Part shown: piece by piece, positions 43,305 through 56,599 of the stretch
How positions within the stretch are numbered: position 1 is the stretch's first letter
Layout: every line of letters begins with the position of its first letter
Source of the DNA: Bacillus sp. OV166
GTDB lineage: Bacteria > Bacillota > Bacilli > Bacillales > Cytobacillaceae
Assembly (NCBI RefSeq): GCF_900177675.1
Contig: NZ_FXWM01000002.1
Location: 186,001 to 250,000 of the forward strand
Reading direction: 5' to 3'
DNA length: 64,000 nt
Position numbers and translations under genes: made by a program
Notes under the pieces: model-generated
Told to the model about the DNA's origin: nothing
Database searches by the model: none
The model's input: only the letters and a program-made list of their open reading frames with translations

Positions 43305-43571
43305 ATGGTCAGAAGTTTACCTCAGAATCAAAAGTACTTACTTTGGGATTTAATAATAAAATGTAGTAGTGATGGAATCACAATTTTTTATGGTGACAAA
43401 AGGACTCTAACGGTTTTATTGGAAAAAAACTTGATAATGATAAATTCATTCTATAAAGCTAAAAACAAGAAATTAGTATTTTTGTTTTACAAGGAGCTCC
43501 TAATTTGTTTCGTTATTTACAAAGAAAAAATAGATATTAAAAATTTATTTCTTAACAGGAAAAAACTATAA
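43305..43571 (+). CDS. uncharacterised protein, probably N-terminally truncated
   Basis: 88 aa (MVRSLPQNQKYLLWDLIIKC...). The frame stays open upstream to about 43190 without another ATG (reads NEPKTYPQIENPTQ and NIPEREKDTV), so the true gene probably began earlier and was cut by the repeat at 43036-43122. No RBS at the ATG and no family match. Confidence 0.35.
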   Translation: MVRSLPQNQKYLLWDLIIKCSSDGITIFYGDKRTLTVLLEKNLIMINSFYKAKNKKLVFLFYKELLICFVIYKEKIDIKNLFLNRKKL

Positions 43572-43805
43572 ATAAATAAGACAGGGTTATTAAAATAATA
43601 TTTCCCACAATTTGAAAGTGAAAAGAGATCAAAAATTATTGCACTGGACTACTAGAAATGTTATTATTCAAAAGCTGCTTCAATAAATATATCAATTGAA
43701 AATCAAATCTATTAAAAGAAATTAATTTTTAGTTGATTTTTATAGAACAGCATGATAAAATATTCTTTGTCGCTAATTTAAAATCAATAATTTTTAAAAA
43801 AGCTA

Positions 43806-43834
43806 TTGACATTGTTAATATGAGATGGTAGACT
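43806..43834 (+). promoter_or_regulatory. probable rrn promoter
   Basis: TTGACA, 17 bases, TAGACT, about 120 bp upstream of 16S. The -10 is imperfect; only one promoter is evident. Confidence 0.55.
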
Positions 43835-43952
43835 AATATTCTGTCTCGAAAAATTGTTCTTTGAAAACTAAACAAACAAAATCGTGCAAACAAACAAAAA
43901 TTATTAGTTTCAACTATGAAACTAGCCAACGTAACAAAATGAGCTAATCAAC

Positions 43953-45509
<1,557 letters not shown>

Positions 45510-45707
45510 ATAAAGCTGGACCTGTGAGCCAGACAAAACAGTTTGTGACACGATCTTTGTTTGTTTAGTTTTGAGAGTACAATTCTCTCAAAGCTTTTTT
45601 TAATCGTTCTTTGAAAACTAGATAATCGTAATGAAGAAGTCAATGTAAGAACCGAGAAAATGCCATTTTAGTTTTCTCTCTTATTAAGTTAAGAGAATAA
45701 CCTTTTA

Positions 45708-48640
<2,933 letters not shown>

Positions 48641-48717
48641 AATTTTTAAGGCATACTCGTTTTTACAACTTCTTTTGCATTATCTAGTTTTGAGGGAATG
48701 ATACCTCAACCAAATAG

Positions 48718-48834
<117 letters not shown>

Positions 48835-48835
48835 T

Positions 48836-48857
48836 ACCCCTTTGGGGTTATTTTTTT
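48836..48857 (+). terminator. small hairpin after 5S
   Basis: ACCCC, TTT, GGGGT and TATTTTTTT. It could reduce read-through into the tRNA array. Confidence 0.5.
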
Positions 48858-48872
48858 GTCAAAATTTATTAC

Positions 48873-48944
48873 GGCCCCTTGGTCAAGCGGTTAAGACACC
48901 TCCCTTTCACGGAGGTAACACGGGTTCGAGTCCCGTAGGGGTCA
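48873..48944 (+). tRNA. tRNA-Glu(TTC)
   Basis: Cloverleaf with anticodon loop CTTTCAC and closing acceptor GGCCCCT/AGGGGTC. No encoded CCA. Confidence 0.95.
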
Positions 48945-48952
48945 CTATATTT

Positions 48953-49028
48953 GGAGGATTAGCTCAGCTGGGAGAGCATCTGCCTTACAAGCAGAGGGTC
49001 GGCGGTTCGATCCCGTCATCCTCCACCA
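48953..49028 (+). tRNA. tRNA-Val(TAC)
   Basis: Anticodon loop CTTACAA; CCA encoded. Confidence 0.96.
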
Positions 49029-49048
49029 TATTATTTTTCCAAACTAAT

Positions 49049-49124
<76 letters not shown>

Positions 49125-49160
49125 TGCTTCTTACAAAGGATTAGAGAATCATCTTAGGAT

Positions 49161-49236
49161 GAGCCATTAGCTCAGTTGGTAGAGCATCTGACTTTTAATC
49201 AGAGGGTCGAAGGTTCGAGTCCTTCATGGCTCACCA
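49161..49236 (+). tRNA. tRNA-Lys(TTT)
   Basis: Anticodon loop CTTTTAA; CCA encoded. Confidence 0.96.
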
Positions 49237-49250
49237 TTTAAAATTAATAT

Positions 49251-49335
49251 GCGGGTGTGGCGGAATTGGCAGACGCACCAGACTTAGGATCTGGCGCCGC
49301 AAGGCGTGGGGGTTCGACTCCCTTCACCCGCACCA
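49251..49335 (+). tRNA. tRNA-Leu(TAG)
   Basis: Long variable arm; anticodon loop CTTAGGA; CCA encoded. Confidence 0.96.
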
Positions 49336-49371
49336 AAGTTTTTTGCGATAGCAAAATAACTTACCATATAT

Positions 49372-49443
49372 GCGGAAGTAGTTCAGTGGTAGAACACCAC
49401 CTTGCCAAGGTGGGGGTCGCGGGTTCGAATCCCGTCTTCCGCT
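49372..49443 (+). tRNA. tRNA-Gly(GCC)
   Basis: Anticodon loop TTGCCAA; GCGGAAG pairs with CTTCCGC; no encoded CCA. Confidence 0.95.
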
Positions 49444-49453
49444 CTCTATTTTT

Positions 49454-49539
49454 GCCGGGGTGGCGGAACTGGCAGACGCACAGGACTTAAAATCCTGCGG
49501 TAGGTGACTACCGTACCGGTTCGATTCCGGTCCTCGGCA
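49454..49539 (+). tRNA. tRNA-Leu(TAA)
   Basis: Long variable arm; anticodon loop CTTAAAA; no encoded CCA. Confidence 0.95.
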
Positions 49540-49579
49540 CTTAAAGTTTTTTGTGAAAGCAAAATAACTCACAATATAT

Positions 49580-49653
49580 GCGCCCTTAGCTCAGCTGGAT
49601 AGAGTGTTTGACTTCGAATCAAAAGGTCGGGAGTTCGAATCTCTCAGGGCGCA
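49580..49653 (+). tRNA. tRNA-Arg(TCG)
   Basis: Anticodon loop CTTCGAA; reads CGA. In B. subtilis the corresponding place holds Arg(ACG). Confidence 0.93.
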
Positions 49654-49659
49654 CTTTAA

Positions 49660-49736
49660 CGGGAAGTAGCTCAGCTTGGTAGAGCACTTGGTTTGGGACC
49701 AAGGGGTCGCAGGTTCGAATCCTGTCTTCCCGACCA
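49660..49736 (+). tRNA. tRNA-Pro(TGG)
   Basis: Anticodon loop TTTGGGA; CCA encoded. Confidence 0.96.
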
Positions 49737-49755
49737 TTCTTCACTTAAATCTTAA

Positions 49756-49831
49756 GGGGCCTTAGCTCAGCTGGGAGAGCGCCTGCTTTGCACGCAGGAG
49801 GTCAGCGGTTCGATCCCGCTAGGCTCCACCA
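49756..49831 (+). tRNA. tRNA-Ala(TGC)
   Basis: Anticodon loop TTTGCAC; CCA encoded. Confidence 0.96.
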
Positions 49832-49849
49832 TAATTTAATTGTATATTT

Positions 49850-49926
49850 GGCGGTGTAGCTCAGCTGGCTAGAGCGTACGGTTCATACCCGTAAGGTCGG
49901 GGGTTCGATCCCCTCCGCCGCTACCA
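49850..49926 (+). tRNA. tRNA-Met(CAT), elongator
   Basis: GGCGGTGTAGCTCAGCTGGC start, anticodon loop TTCATAC; matches the B. subtilis elongator Met as I recall it. Confidence 0.9.
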
Positions 49927-49953
49927 AATGTTTCTTTAAATAAATTTTAACTT

Positions 49954-50030
49954 GGACCTTTAGCTCAGCTGGTTAGAGCAGACGGCTCATAACCGTCCGG
50001 TCGTAGGTTCGAGTCCTACAAGGTCCACCA
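49954..50030 (+). tRNA. tRNA-Ile2(CAT, lysidine type)
   Basis: GGACCTTTAGCTCAGCTGGT with loop CTCATAA. By its position after Met and its acceptor stem this is the TilS substrate, not a Met tRNA. Confidence 0.85.
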
Positions 50031-50049
50031 TTAGCTTTATATTTAATAA

Positions 50050-50142
50050 GGAGGAATACCCAAGTTTGGCTGAAGGGATCGGTCTTGAAAACCGACAGGC
50101 GGGTCATACCGCGCGGGGGTTCGAATCCCTCTTCCTCCTCCA
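50050..50142 (+). tRNA. tRNA-Ser(TGA)
   Basis: Long variable arm; anticodon loop CTTGAAA; CCA encoded. Confidence 0.95.
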
Positions 50143-50173
50143 TATTTTTCAATAAAATAATAATTTCTATTGT

Positions 50174-50247
<74 letters not shown>

Positions 50248-50250
50248 TAT

Positions 50251-50327
50251 GGTCCGGTAGTTCAGTTGGTTAGAATGCCTGCCTGTCACGCAGGAGGTCG
50301 CGGGTTCGAGTCCCGTCCGGACCGCCA
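50251..50327 (+). tRNA. tRNA-Asp(GTC)
   Basis: Anticodon loop CTGTCAC; GCCA end. Confidence 0.96.
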
Positions 50328-50369
50328 TTTTTATTCCGGTAGGTTAACTACTGTTGATATAAATTGTGT

Positions 50370-50445
50370 GGCTCAGTAGCTCAGTCGGTAGAGCAAAGGA
50401 CTGAAAATCCTTGTGTCGGCGGTTCGATTCCGTCCTGAGCCACCA
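50370..50445 (+). tRNA. tRNA-Phe(GAA)
   Basis: Anticodon loop CTGAAAA; CCA encoded. Confidence 0.96.
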
Positions 50446-50481
50446 TTAGACCTAATAATACCTTAGTCTATTTGACAATAT

Positions 50482-50566
50482 GGAGGGGTAGCGAAGTGGC
50501 TAAACGCGGCGGACTGTAAATCCGCTCCCTCAGGGTTCGGCGGTTCGAATCCGTCCCCCTCCACCA
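50482..50566 (+). tRNA. tRNA-Tyr(GTA)
   Basis: Long variable arm; anticodon loop CTGTAAA; CCA encoded. Confidence 0.96.
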
Positions 50567-50647
50567 TTATTAGAGATATTAGTATTAATGATATAAAAAA
50601 AGTCTAAGAAATTTTGATATTGATTTCTATTATAAATTGTTGATTAT

Positions 50648-50724
50648 GGCGGTTGTGGCGAAGTGGTTAACGCACCTGATTGTGGTTCAGGCATTCGTGG
50701 GTTCGATTCCCATCAGTCGCCCCA
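50648..50724 (+). tRNA. tRNA-His(GTG)
   Basis: Anticodon loop TTGTGGT; extra G at -1 opposite C73, as required for His. Confidence 0.95.
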
Positions 50725-50740
50725 TTTATTTTTAAATTAT

Positions 50741-50815
50741 TGGGCTATAGCCAAGCGGTAAGGCATCGCACTTTGACTGCGACATGCGTTGGTTCAAATC
50801 CAGCTAGCCCAGCCA
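50741..50815 (+). tRNA. tRNA-Gln(TTG)
   Basis: Anticodon loop CTTTGAC; GCCA end. Confidence 0.95.
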
Positions 50816-50821
50816 TAATTA

Positions 50822-50895
<74 letters not shown>

Positions 50896-50906
50896 ATTTT
50901 AGAAAT

Positions 50907-50980
50907 GCGGGTGTAGTTTAGTGGTAAAACCTCAGCCTTCCAAGCTGATGTTGTGAGTTCGATTCTCATCACCCGCTCCA
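50907..50980 (+). tRNA. tRNA-Gly(TCC)
   Basis: Anticodon loop CTTCCAA; TCCA end. Confidence 0.95.
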
Positions 50981-50982
50981 AT

Positions 50983-51059
<77 letters not shown>

Positions 51060-51082
51060 TAATAAAATAGTATATTTTTTGT

Positions 51083-51157
51083 TCCACAGTAGCTCATTGG
51101 TAGAGCAATCGGCTGTTAACCGATCGGTCGTGGGTTCGACTCCCACCGTCTCCACTA
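51083..51157 (+). tRNA. tRNA-Asn(GTT) with a mismatched 3' end
   Basis: The 5' part is normal Asn (TCCACAGTAGCTCATTGGTA, anticodon loop CTGTTAA), but the 3' acceptor strand reads CGTCTCC-ACTA and cannot pair with the 5' TCCACAG. CGTCTCC is the 3' acceptor strand of tmRNA in bacilli (partner GGGGACG). Likely a chimera or pseudo-tRNA left by recombination. It lacks a proper CCA end. Confidence 0.7.
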
Positions 51158-51289
51158 ATACATACTTGGTGTCAACCTTTAAAATCAAACCTTCAAGCAA
51201 TGAAATGTTATCGAACGGTAATCGTGCAAGGGAATACTATCCCTATTTCGTTACTGCTTTGATTAATTCATTCTTGGAGGTTTTTTGTT

Positions 51290-51544
51290 ATGGGAAGAAA
51301 CACTAAGTTAGGAATATTCGATATTGAACTAGAAGAGGTTGAACACCAGCATAAACATAAAGTTAGTAGTTCGGTTGCTGTATCTGCTTTGCAAGAACGA
51401 TTAGCAGTAACAACCGCATTATGGTCAGATAAAAGTAGTCCAAGAAGAGCTAAAACCAAAATAAAAAGAGGCTTATTTAGCCTCAGTTCTTTTTCCCTTT
51501 TCTATTTCATTCTTGATGCTCTTATAAATGAATACACCTTGTAA
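51290..51544 (+). CDS. small unknown protein
   Basis: 84 aa (MGRNTKLGIFDIELEEVEHQ...), GGAGG 9 bases before the ATG. Contains HKHKVSSSVAVSALQERL. Its 3' third overlaps a hairpin (GAGGCTTATTTAGCCTC then CAGTTCTTTTT) and the end of a minus-strand gene, so the real product may be shorter or the gene decayed. No family recognised. Confidence 0.4.
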   Translation: MGRNTKLGIFDIELEEVEHQHKHKVSSSVAVSALQERLAVTTALWSDKSSPRRAKTKIKRGLFSLSSFSLFYFILDALINEYTL

Positions 51545-51619
51545 TATGCTCAATACTGCTCCTAAGGCTATCTGTAAAAATGTCTCAGGAAAATTTATCT
51601 CAGGTTTTGTTCTTCTCAT
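51473..51619 (-). CDS. small single-pass membrane protein
   Basis: 48 aa: MRRTKPEINFPETFLQIALG, hydrophobic middle (ALGAVLSILQGVFIY) and a charged end (KNEIEKGKRTEAK). AAAGGAG precedes the ATG. Convergent with the 51290 gene and sharing its hairpin as terminator. Function unknown. Confidence 0.55.
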   Translation of the reverse strand: MRRTKPEINFPETFLQIALGAVLSILQGVFIYKSIKNEIEKGKRTEAK

Positions 51620-51981
51620 TCTACATCTAACTCCTTTTTTATTATCTTTTGTTAAATTTAGCTAAATAATGCAAACAGTGTAAAAAAAGTGGAGGAAAGG
51701 CATCAGCTCTAAAAGCTACCGGTGTAAAAGTTTCATCACTCTTTTCATGGAGCAATGAAACAACCATGGCTCCCCACTCGAAAAAAACGAACTAATATTC
51801 CTTTTACATAAGAAAGAACAAAGGAGACAAGTGTCATGATAGGAGATCAAGGTAAATTCAAATGGCAAGGTTTCACAAAAAATAAATGATAAAGGTGTAG
51901 GCATCTTTTTTTATTTTTCTATACCCTGGTATGGGACAAACTTGGATCGGGGAAGGATAGGGGTAAGGAGGCGATTAATAA
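51620..51981. other. intergenic region upstream of the toxin
   Basis: No gene seen; short hairpin-like stretches only. An antitoxin RNA may lie near its right end or beyond the toxin gene, but none can be proved from sequence. Confidence 0.35.
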
Positions 51982-52074
51982 ATGGCTACATTCGAAGTTC
52001 TGTCCTTGATGCTTAGTTTTGGCATGTTTGTAATCGCTGTTTTGAATTTTCATGATAAAGATAAGAATTCTTGA
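51982..52074 (+). CDS. putative holin-like (type I) toxin
   Basis: 30 aa: MATFEVLSLMLSFGMFVIAV, then LNFHDKDKNS. This is the pattern of the Hol_Tox/TxpA-BsrG group: a short hydrophobic peptide with the motif SLML.FG.F and a charged tail. AAGGAGGCG RBS. A strong hairpin directly follows, as in loci where toxin mRNA and an antisense RNA overlap. Confidence 0.7.
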   Translation: MATFEVLSLMLSFGMFVIAVLNFHDKDKNS

Positions 52075-52103
52075 ACACGCTGAAAATGCGTGTTGTTTTT
52101 TTG
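52075..52103. terminator. terminator after the toxin
   Basis: AACACGC and GCGTGTT around TGAAAAT, then GTTTTTTTG. Confidence 0.75.
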
Positions 52104-52162
52104 TCTCGTATACATCGGTAGGAGAGGTTATTTTTAGAAAGAAGATGATCTAGTTCAAATAT

Positions 52163-52244
52163 TGGCGGCATCACTACGGTCTGAAAAGGAAGCAAAAGAC
52201 GCTTCCCATCATTCCGTACGTGTCGCGTCGGCACTAAATGGATC
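52163..52244 (+). repeat. rrn-flanking direct repeat, right copy
   Basis: GCGGCATCACTACGGTCTGA, CATTCCGTACGTGTCGCGTC, GGCACTAAATGGATCG. Partner of 43036-43122. Confidence 0.65.
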
Positions 52245-52450
52245 GGGAGGGTCTAACCGATATGGAAATTTTACCTTCCTAGGTTAGACCCATTTTAAAG
52301 GTGTTTCCGAATCTTGCTCAGTTGAATCAGTAGTAGCCGTATCTTGTGCCAACGGAATAACATAAATAATATTTTTAATATTTCAAATAATTTAAATGAT
52401 TGACATAATGTCGCTATAGATGTAAATTACACATATAGAAGAATAATCCA

Positions 52451-52898
52451 ATGGCAAAAGATAGCGCCAATCAAATCATTCAACTATCAAAGAGTTTTGT
52501 TCTGCCTTTTATATTATTAATTCTTAGTAGAATGTCACTTCATGGATACGAGCTATTTCAAAAGCTTGAAACATTTGGGTTTCATACGATTGATCAAGGA
52601 AGCTTATATCGGCTCCTTGGTCAGCTTGAAAAGGAAAACCTTGTTTCATCTGAAATGGGATACTACGGGAAATGGTTCGGCAAAGCGATGTTACAAAATC
52701 ACAGAGGTAGGCGTTACATACTTAAAGGGATATGCAAATCAACTAGAAACCTACCAATCAATGTTAGATCAATTCTTCACAACGTATTCTAATTTACTAG
52801 AGCTCTTTATCCCTTCATTTAAAAGGAAGGATCCAATAGAGAAAGGCACCAATGACAAGAGGAGGAATGAAAATGAGTACAACGACAAAAATAAGTGA
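52451..52898 (+). pseudogene. phaQ: phaQ, PadR-type PHB-responsive repressor, frameshifted
   Basis: First frame: FVLPFILLILSRMSLHGYEL and SLYRLLGQLEKENLVSSE (PadR winged helix). After GAAATGG at 52652-52658 the protein continues in the next frame as WDTTGNGSAKRCYKITEVG and YLKGYANQLETYQSMLDQFF. Dropping one A at 52653-52655 restores one protein. PhaQ represses phaP/phaQ and is released by PHB. Either a real mutation or a sequencing error. Overlaps the start of phaP. Confidence 0.75.
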
Positions 52899-53442
52899 GC
52901 AAGCAAAGAAAGCTGCTGTAGTTAAGGAAGAAGGTTATCAAGTCATGCCATTTGTAGACACCTTATGGAATCAATTCGGGCTATCGTTAGATTGGGCAAA
53001 GGAACTACAAGAAAGTGGAGAAGAAGCTTATCTAAAGACTGTAAAAGAAACGATTAAGGTCAATAAAGACTTTAGAAATTCTTTTTTAAATCTTTATCAA
53101 GAATCTAAAAAGACCAACAGTGAAATCGTTGATAGTGTAAGTGCCCTTTATAAAAAAAATGATGCCTTCCAGATTGATTTTCCAGAGCTTACAGACCAAT
53201 TTCGAGATGTATCTGATCGTGTAGAGAATCTAGCGTTAACTCCAATTAAATTATCCTTCGATCTAATGGATCGATTTGATAATAACCTTGTGGAAAATAG
53301 TGAGAATTATGTACACTATGTAAGAGAGCGTCGTAACGACTTGCTAAAAGTTACAAGTGATTATGTTGAAATTGCAAAAAACAATCATAAAAACATCGTT
53401 TCCATGATCGAGAAAAGTGTAAAGGTACTTGTTAACAAATAA
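52873..53442 (+). CDS. phaP: phasin (PHA granule protein)
   Basis: 189 aa, all-helical amphipathic protein with no signal (FVDTLWNQFGLSLDWAKELQ, IKVNKDFRNSFLNLYQESKK), matching Bacillus PhaP, which coats PHB granules. I start at 52873 (GAGGAGG 7 bases upstream) rather than at 52852. Overlaps the end of phaQ, its usual neighbour. phaRBC, normally divergent next to these genes, are not present. Confidence 0.8.
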   Translation: MSTTTKISEQAKKAAVVKEEGYQVMPFVDTLWNQFGLSLDWAKELQESGEEAYLKTVKETIKVNKDFRNSFLNLYQESKKTNSEIVDSVSALYKKNDAFQIDFPELTDQFRDVSDRVENLALTPIKLSFDLMDRFDNNLVENSENYVHYVRERRNDLLKVTSDYVEIAKNNHKNIVSMIEKSVKVLVNK

Positions 53443-53484
53443 TTAATAAGGATAAATCATTAAGATTCATCCTTGAAAAATAGT

Positions 53485-53519
53485 AAAGAGACAATCGTTC
53501 GGGCGATTGTCTCTTTTTT
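53485..53519 (+). terminator. phaP terminator
   Basis: AAAGAGACAATCG, TTCGGG loop, CGATTGTCTCTTT, then TTTTA. Very strong. Confidence 0.9.
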
Positions 53520-53566
53520 AAATTCAAAATCTATTACTTGGATTATAGTTTAAAAATTTTAATGAT

Positions 53567-53612
53567 AAAACAGTCCCTGAGCTATCTGCTTCCCAAGGAC
53601 TGTTTTATTTTT
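53567..53612 (+). terminator. second terminator
   Basis: AAAACAGTCC and GGACTGTTTT arms with a 20-base loop, then ATTTTTC. Confidence 0.7.
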
Positions 53613-53760
53613 CTTTAATTTTCGCTTAACAGCTGAAAATTGAAAGTAATTATCTACCAGAAAATAGGAAGGCACAGATTTCAGCTACAATCGTATCTTA
53701 AATTTAAGGATAGATTAAATAGAATATCTTTTTTCTTATTTTTTGTTCTTGTCCTTCGGA

Positions 53761-53854
53761 TCAATCGCCATTCAAGGGGCAAAAAAGTTTTCGATGATAA
53801 ATGGGCTATCTCTCATCGAAAACTTTTTGTGCTGTTCCCTTGACCGTCGATTGA
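53761..53854. repeat. large imperfect inverted repeat beside the recombinase gene
   Basis: Left arm 53761-53797 (TCAATCG...CAAGGGGC...AAAGTTTTCGATGA), right arm 53813-53854 (TCATCGAAAACTTTTT...CCCTTG...CGATTGA). The inner 16-bp stem is near perfect. It could be a recombination site, an element end or a strong terminator. Confidence 0.65.
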
Positions 53855-53998
53855 TGCCCACTAGTTCGTCTTACGGTTCAAAAGGCAAAAAATCATTCAT
53901 TTTGGAACGGTTGTACCTTGGCGGGGAGCTTTTTAAGAACCCTTAATAAAAGTGAACTATCCGCCGTTTATTACATTGTATTTGCTTAGTTTCTTCTA

Positions 53999-55147
53999 TT
54001 ATATATACTCTCCAAATACTTCTGGCTTCCAGGCATGAATCGCATGGCGCTCTTTTTCAAATACCTTCTCCAAGTAGATCATTGTCGTTTCGATTTTCTC
54101 ATGGCCAAGAGAACGCATAATTTGATAAATGTCCACCTTACTTAAATGTGAAATAATCGCAAAAGCATGACGAAATGTATGTGGTCCTACCGCTGAGGAA
54201 CGATTCATCAGAAAAGGAAGTTTGGTTTCCGTAATAGTTTTGGTTAAATACTGCGATAAATAGGAAGGGGAATAGGATTTTCCTGTATTAGTTGTGACTA
54301 ATGGGCTTTCCTTATCTGCAACCGTTATGTCTTCAAGCCCTCTTGCATTCCGAAACATTCGAATGCTGTTCACACTTTTTTCTCTTAAAGGGACCTGTCT
54401 CTTTTTGTTACCTTTTCCTAATACGTCTAGATAATATCCACCGCTGATTGAATCATATTGGAGATCTCTCACTTTTAACTTACAAAATTCTTCATTTCTT
54501 AATCCGGTTGTGGTCAGAATATGAATCATCGAAAAGGCAACAGGATGATTTATTTTATGGAAGTAAACGAGCAGTTGTTTCACTTCCTGTGGTCCTAAGT
54601 CACGATTAGGCCGGTCATCTTTTCTTACCGTTGCAGTAAAAAATCCTTTATTTAGTGGTTCACTAATATATTCCACTTCGTATAAGAACTGCAGAAAGTT
54701 TTTAATGATCGTTGTCTTTCTTGCCAATGTTGCTTGGGAGTACAAGCCTTTCTTCTGCACATATGGACTTCTGTTTGCCAACCATTCCTGGTATCGCCTT
54801 ATATGGCGAGGGGAAATAGACTTGAATAAAGAACTTTCTATTATATTCTCAATATCAACATCAATCTCTCGGGAAAACTGGACTAGTTGTTCAACAAATT
54901 GTGTGATCTCCCGCCCGTATTCTTTGATTGTTCGTGGAGATTTATCATGCTGCCGATTCAAATGCTCCTGACGATATAAAAACCACTGTATCATTTCCAC
55001 GTCAGAAAAATCAGAAAATTGCTTCTCTTGATTTTTTTCCGCAAGATCCAATTGCTCCTGCAAAAGAGGAATGGATGAACTATCCTTAATCTTCTTTTTC
55101 CATTCATCTATTTGAAGGTCTTTTTTACTTTCCATTGGGGTTTGCAT
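53999..55147 (-). CDS. tyrosine recombinase/integrase
   Basis: 382 aa. N-terminal SAM-like core-binding domain (MIQWFLYRQEHLNRQHDKSP, RTIKEYGREITQF), C-terminal catalytic domain with Arg (TTTGLRNEEFCKL), Lys (GKGNKKRQVPL), HxxR (GPHTFRHAFAI), His (RSLGHEKIETT) and Tyr (TMIYLEKVF). The active site looks complete. I start at 55147 because AAGGAGG is 9 bases upstream. No integron-type extra helix seen. A large inverted repeat lies 145 bp past its stop and an HTH gene is divergent from it. Confidence 0.88.
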   Translation of the reverse strand: MQTPMESKKDLQIDEWKKKIKDSSSIPLLQEQLDLAEKNQEKQFSDFSDVEMIQWFLYRQEHLNRQHDKSPRTIKEYGREITQFVEQLVQFSREIDVDIENIIESSLFKSISPRHIRRYQEWLANRSPYVQKKGLYSQATLARKTTIIKNFLQFLYEVEYISEPLNKGFFTATVRKDDRPNRDLGPQEVKQLLVYFHKINHPVAFSMIHILTTTGLRNEEFCKLKVRDLQYDSISGGYYLDVLGKGNKKRQVPLREKSVNSIRMFRNARGLEDITVADKESPLVTTNTGKSYSPSYLSQYLTKTITETKLPFLMNRSSAVGPHTFRHAFAIISHLSKVDIYQIMRSLGHEKIETTMIYLEKVFEKERHAIHAWKPEVFGEYI

Positions 55148-55633
55148 ATCTATACACCTCCTTTTTCTTAATTTCAAAAATAATACCATTATTAATTAAT
55201 ATATGTGTTCTAGTCAATGATTTAAGTTAGTTAGATTATAACAAATTTTAATTTTAATATAGATTTTTATCAACATAAAAAAATATTCCCTTTGTTTATA
55301 TAATAATAGTTATTTATATTTTCCACTTTTATTTTAATCTATATAATTATTTATATTTAATAATTGATACATTATTTTTAATTTATTAAAATATCCATTA
55401 ATATATTATTAAAGATATAATATTATAAGTAATGTCTAATTATCTTTTAATGATAAACAACATTATCTTTTTTATATTATTGTAAAAAAGGATAATAAAG
55501 AAATGATATCGAATGATAAAGACATACAACTTATAAAAGAAATTGTACCTGTTAATGAACAATTCGAAAATTAACTGAACGAATACTAAAAAATGATTAG
55601 CTTTGATTTGGCAGCTCTAAGGAGGAATAGTAG
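55148..55633. other. very AT-rich divergent intergenic region
   Basis: About 85% A+T between 55190 and 55500, with repeated TTATTTATAT-like words. It must hold the promoters of the recombinase and the HTH gene; no palindrome is clear enough to call. Confidence 0.5.
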
Positions 55634-56599
55634 ATGAATGAATGGTATACACAGAAAGAAGTAGCTGACCGATTAGGTGTTTCTAAACCAACGGTCTATC
55701 ACTATGGCAAACAAGGAAAAATAAAAAAAATTATGGATCCTTACCGACTGCATAGAGAAGCTCGTTATTATAAAGAGGATGTGGACCGTTTAGCCATAGT
55801 GCGGAAACAGATTCCTACCGGAATGCGTCCGTCAGAAGTTGCAAAGCAGTTAGGATTATCCGTTCAAAGTGTCTACAAATATATAAAAGATGACACTATT
55901 AAAGCCTTAGAGGTACCTTTTGGTGATGAAAGAACCACATATGTCATATCAGAAGAGGCATTTGAGGAAGCAAAAGAATTGCTGCAATTTTCGGAATCAG
56001 AACGTGTTCGGAAAATTGAATATTATGAATCCAGCAATGATATTGCACTCTTTCAACTATTCCAATCTTCAGATAACCTAATAGCTCGAGTTATAAGGAA
56101 TAAGGAACTGGATTGGGGATTTTATCTTCCAAACTATCAAAAGTGGGTTAATTATGAAGAGGGCACTGAAAGATATTCATTGAACCCTTGTTATGGCATC
56201 CATAAAGAGCCATTTGACAATAAAGGTTACGTTCACATTAAGATTCTAAAAGGGGAAGATATATTGTACCCTTTTATTGACTTCATTTATGAATTGTGGG
56301 GTATTGAAAACTTAGGAATCCGTGAGCATGATCTATGGGTTCATATATCATTGAAAGCTGGAGAAGTGCCGTTTACTGAACTACCTTTTCCCATTGAACA
56401 GCTACTTCTTCATGTACAAGAAGGAACTATTGAAATAGCTGAAGGTTTAGTGATTGTCAGAAGTGCTTATCGAAAAACGAATTTGGAATTACCAATAAAA
56501 ATTTTAGATAAAGTAAAGCAATTTGCTGAAAATGAGAAAATAACGATGAGTCAATGGGTAGAAAGGGCACTTCAGCAATCCATCGATGAAGAGGAATAA
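55634..56599 (+). CDS. DNA-binding protein with two N-terminal HTH motifs
   Basis: 321 aa. Residues ~5-30 (YTQKEVADRLGVSKPTVYHY) and ~62-85 (RPSEVAKQLGLSVQSVYKYI) are two excisionase/MerR-like HTH motifs; the C-terminus (LPIKILDKVKQFAENEKI, TMSQWVERALQQSI) resembles a ribbon-helix-helix. GGAGG RBS. Divergent from the recombinase, so probably its regulator or directionality factor. Family otherwise unknown. Confidence 0.7.
   Translation: MNEWYTQKEVADRLGVSKPTVYHYGKQGKIKKIMDPYRLHREARYYKEDVDRLAIVRKQIPTGMRPSEVAKQLGLSVQSVYKYIKDDTIKALEVPFGDERTTYVISEEAFEEAKELLQFSESERVRKIEYYESSNDIALFQLFQSSDNLIARVIRNKELDWGFYLPNYQKWVNYEEGTERYSLNPCYGIHKEPFDNKGYVHIKILKGEDILYPFIDFIYELWGIENLGIREHDLWVHISLKAGEVPFTELPFPIEQLLLHVQEGTIEIAEGLVIVRSAYRKTNLELPIKILDKVKQFAENEKITMSQWVERALQQSIDEEE

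Noticed and set aside
53640..53946. Two small frames over the large inverted repeat
   Set aside because: They run through a long inverted repeat and have no RBS; more likely structural DNA.
53999..55147. Integron integrase IntI
   Set aside because: It is a general XerC/D-like tyrosine recombinase; I see no IntI-specific insertion between the catalytic blocks and it lies 27 kb from the array.
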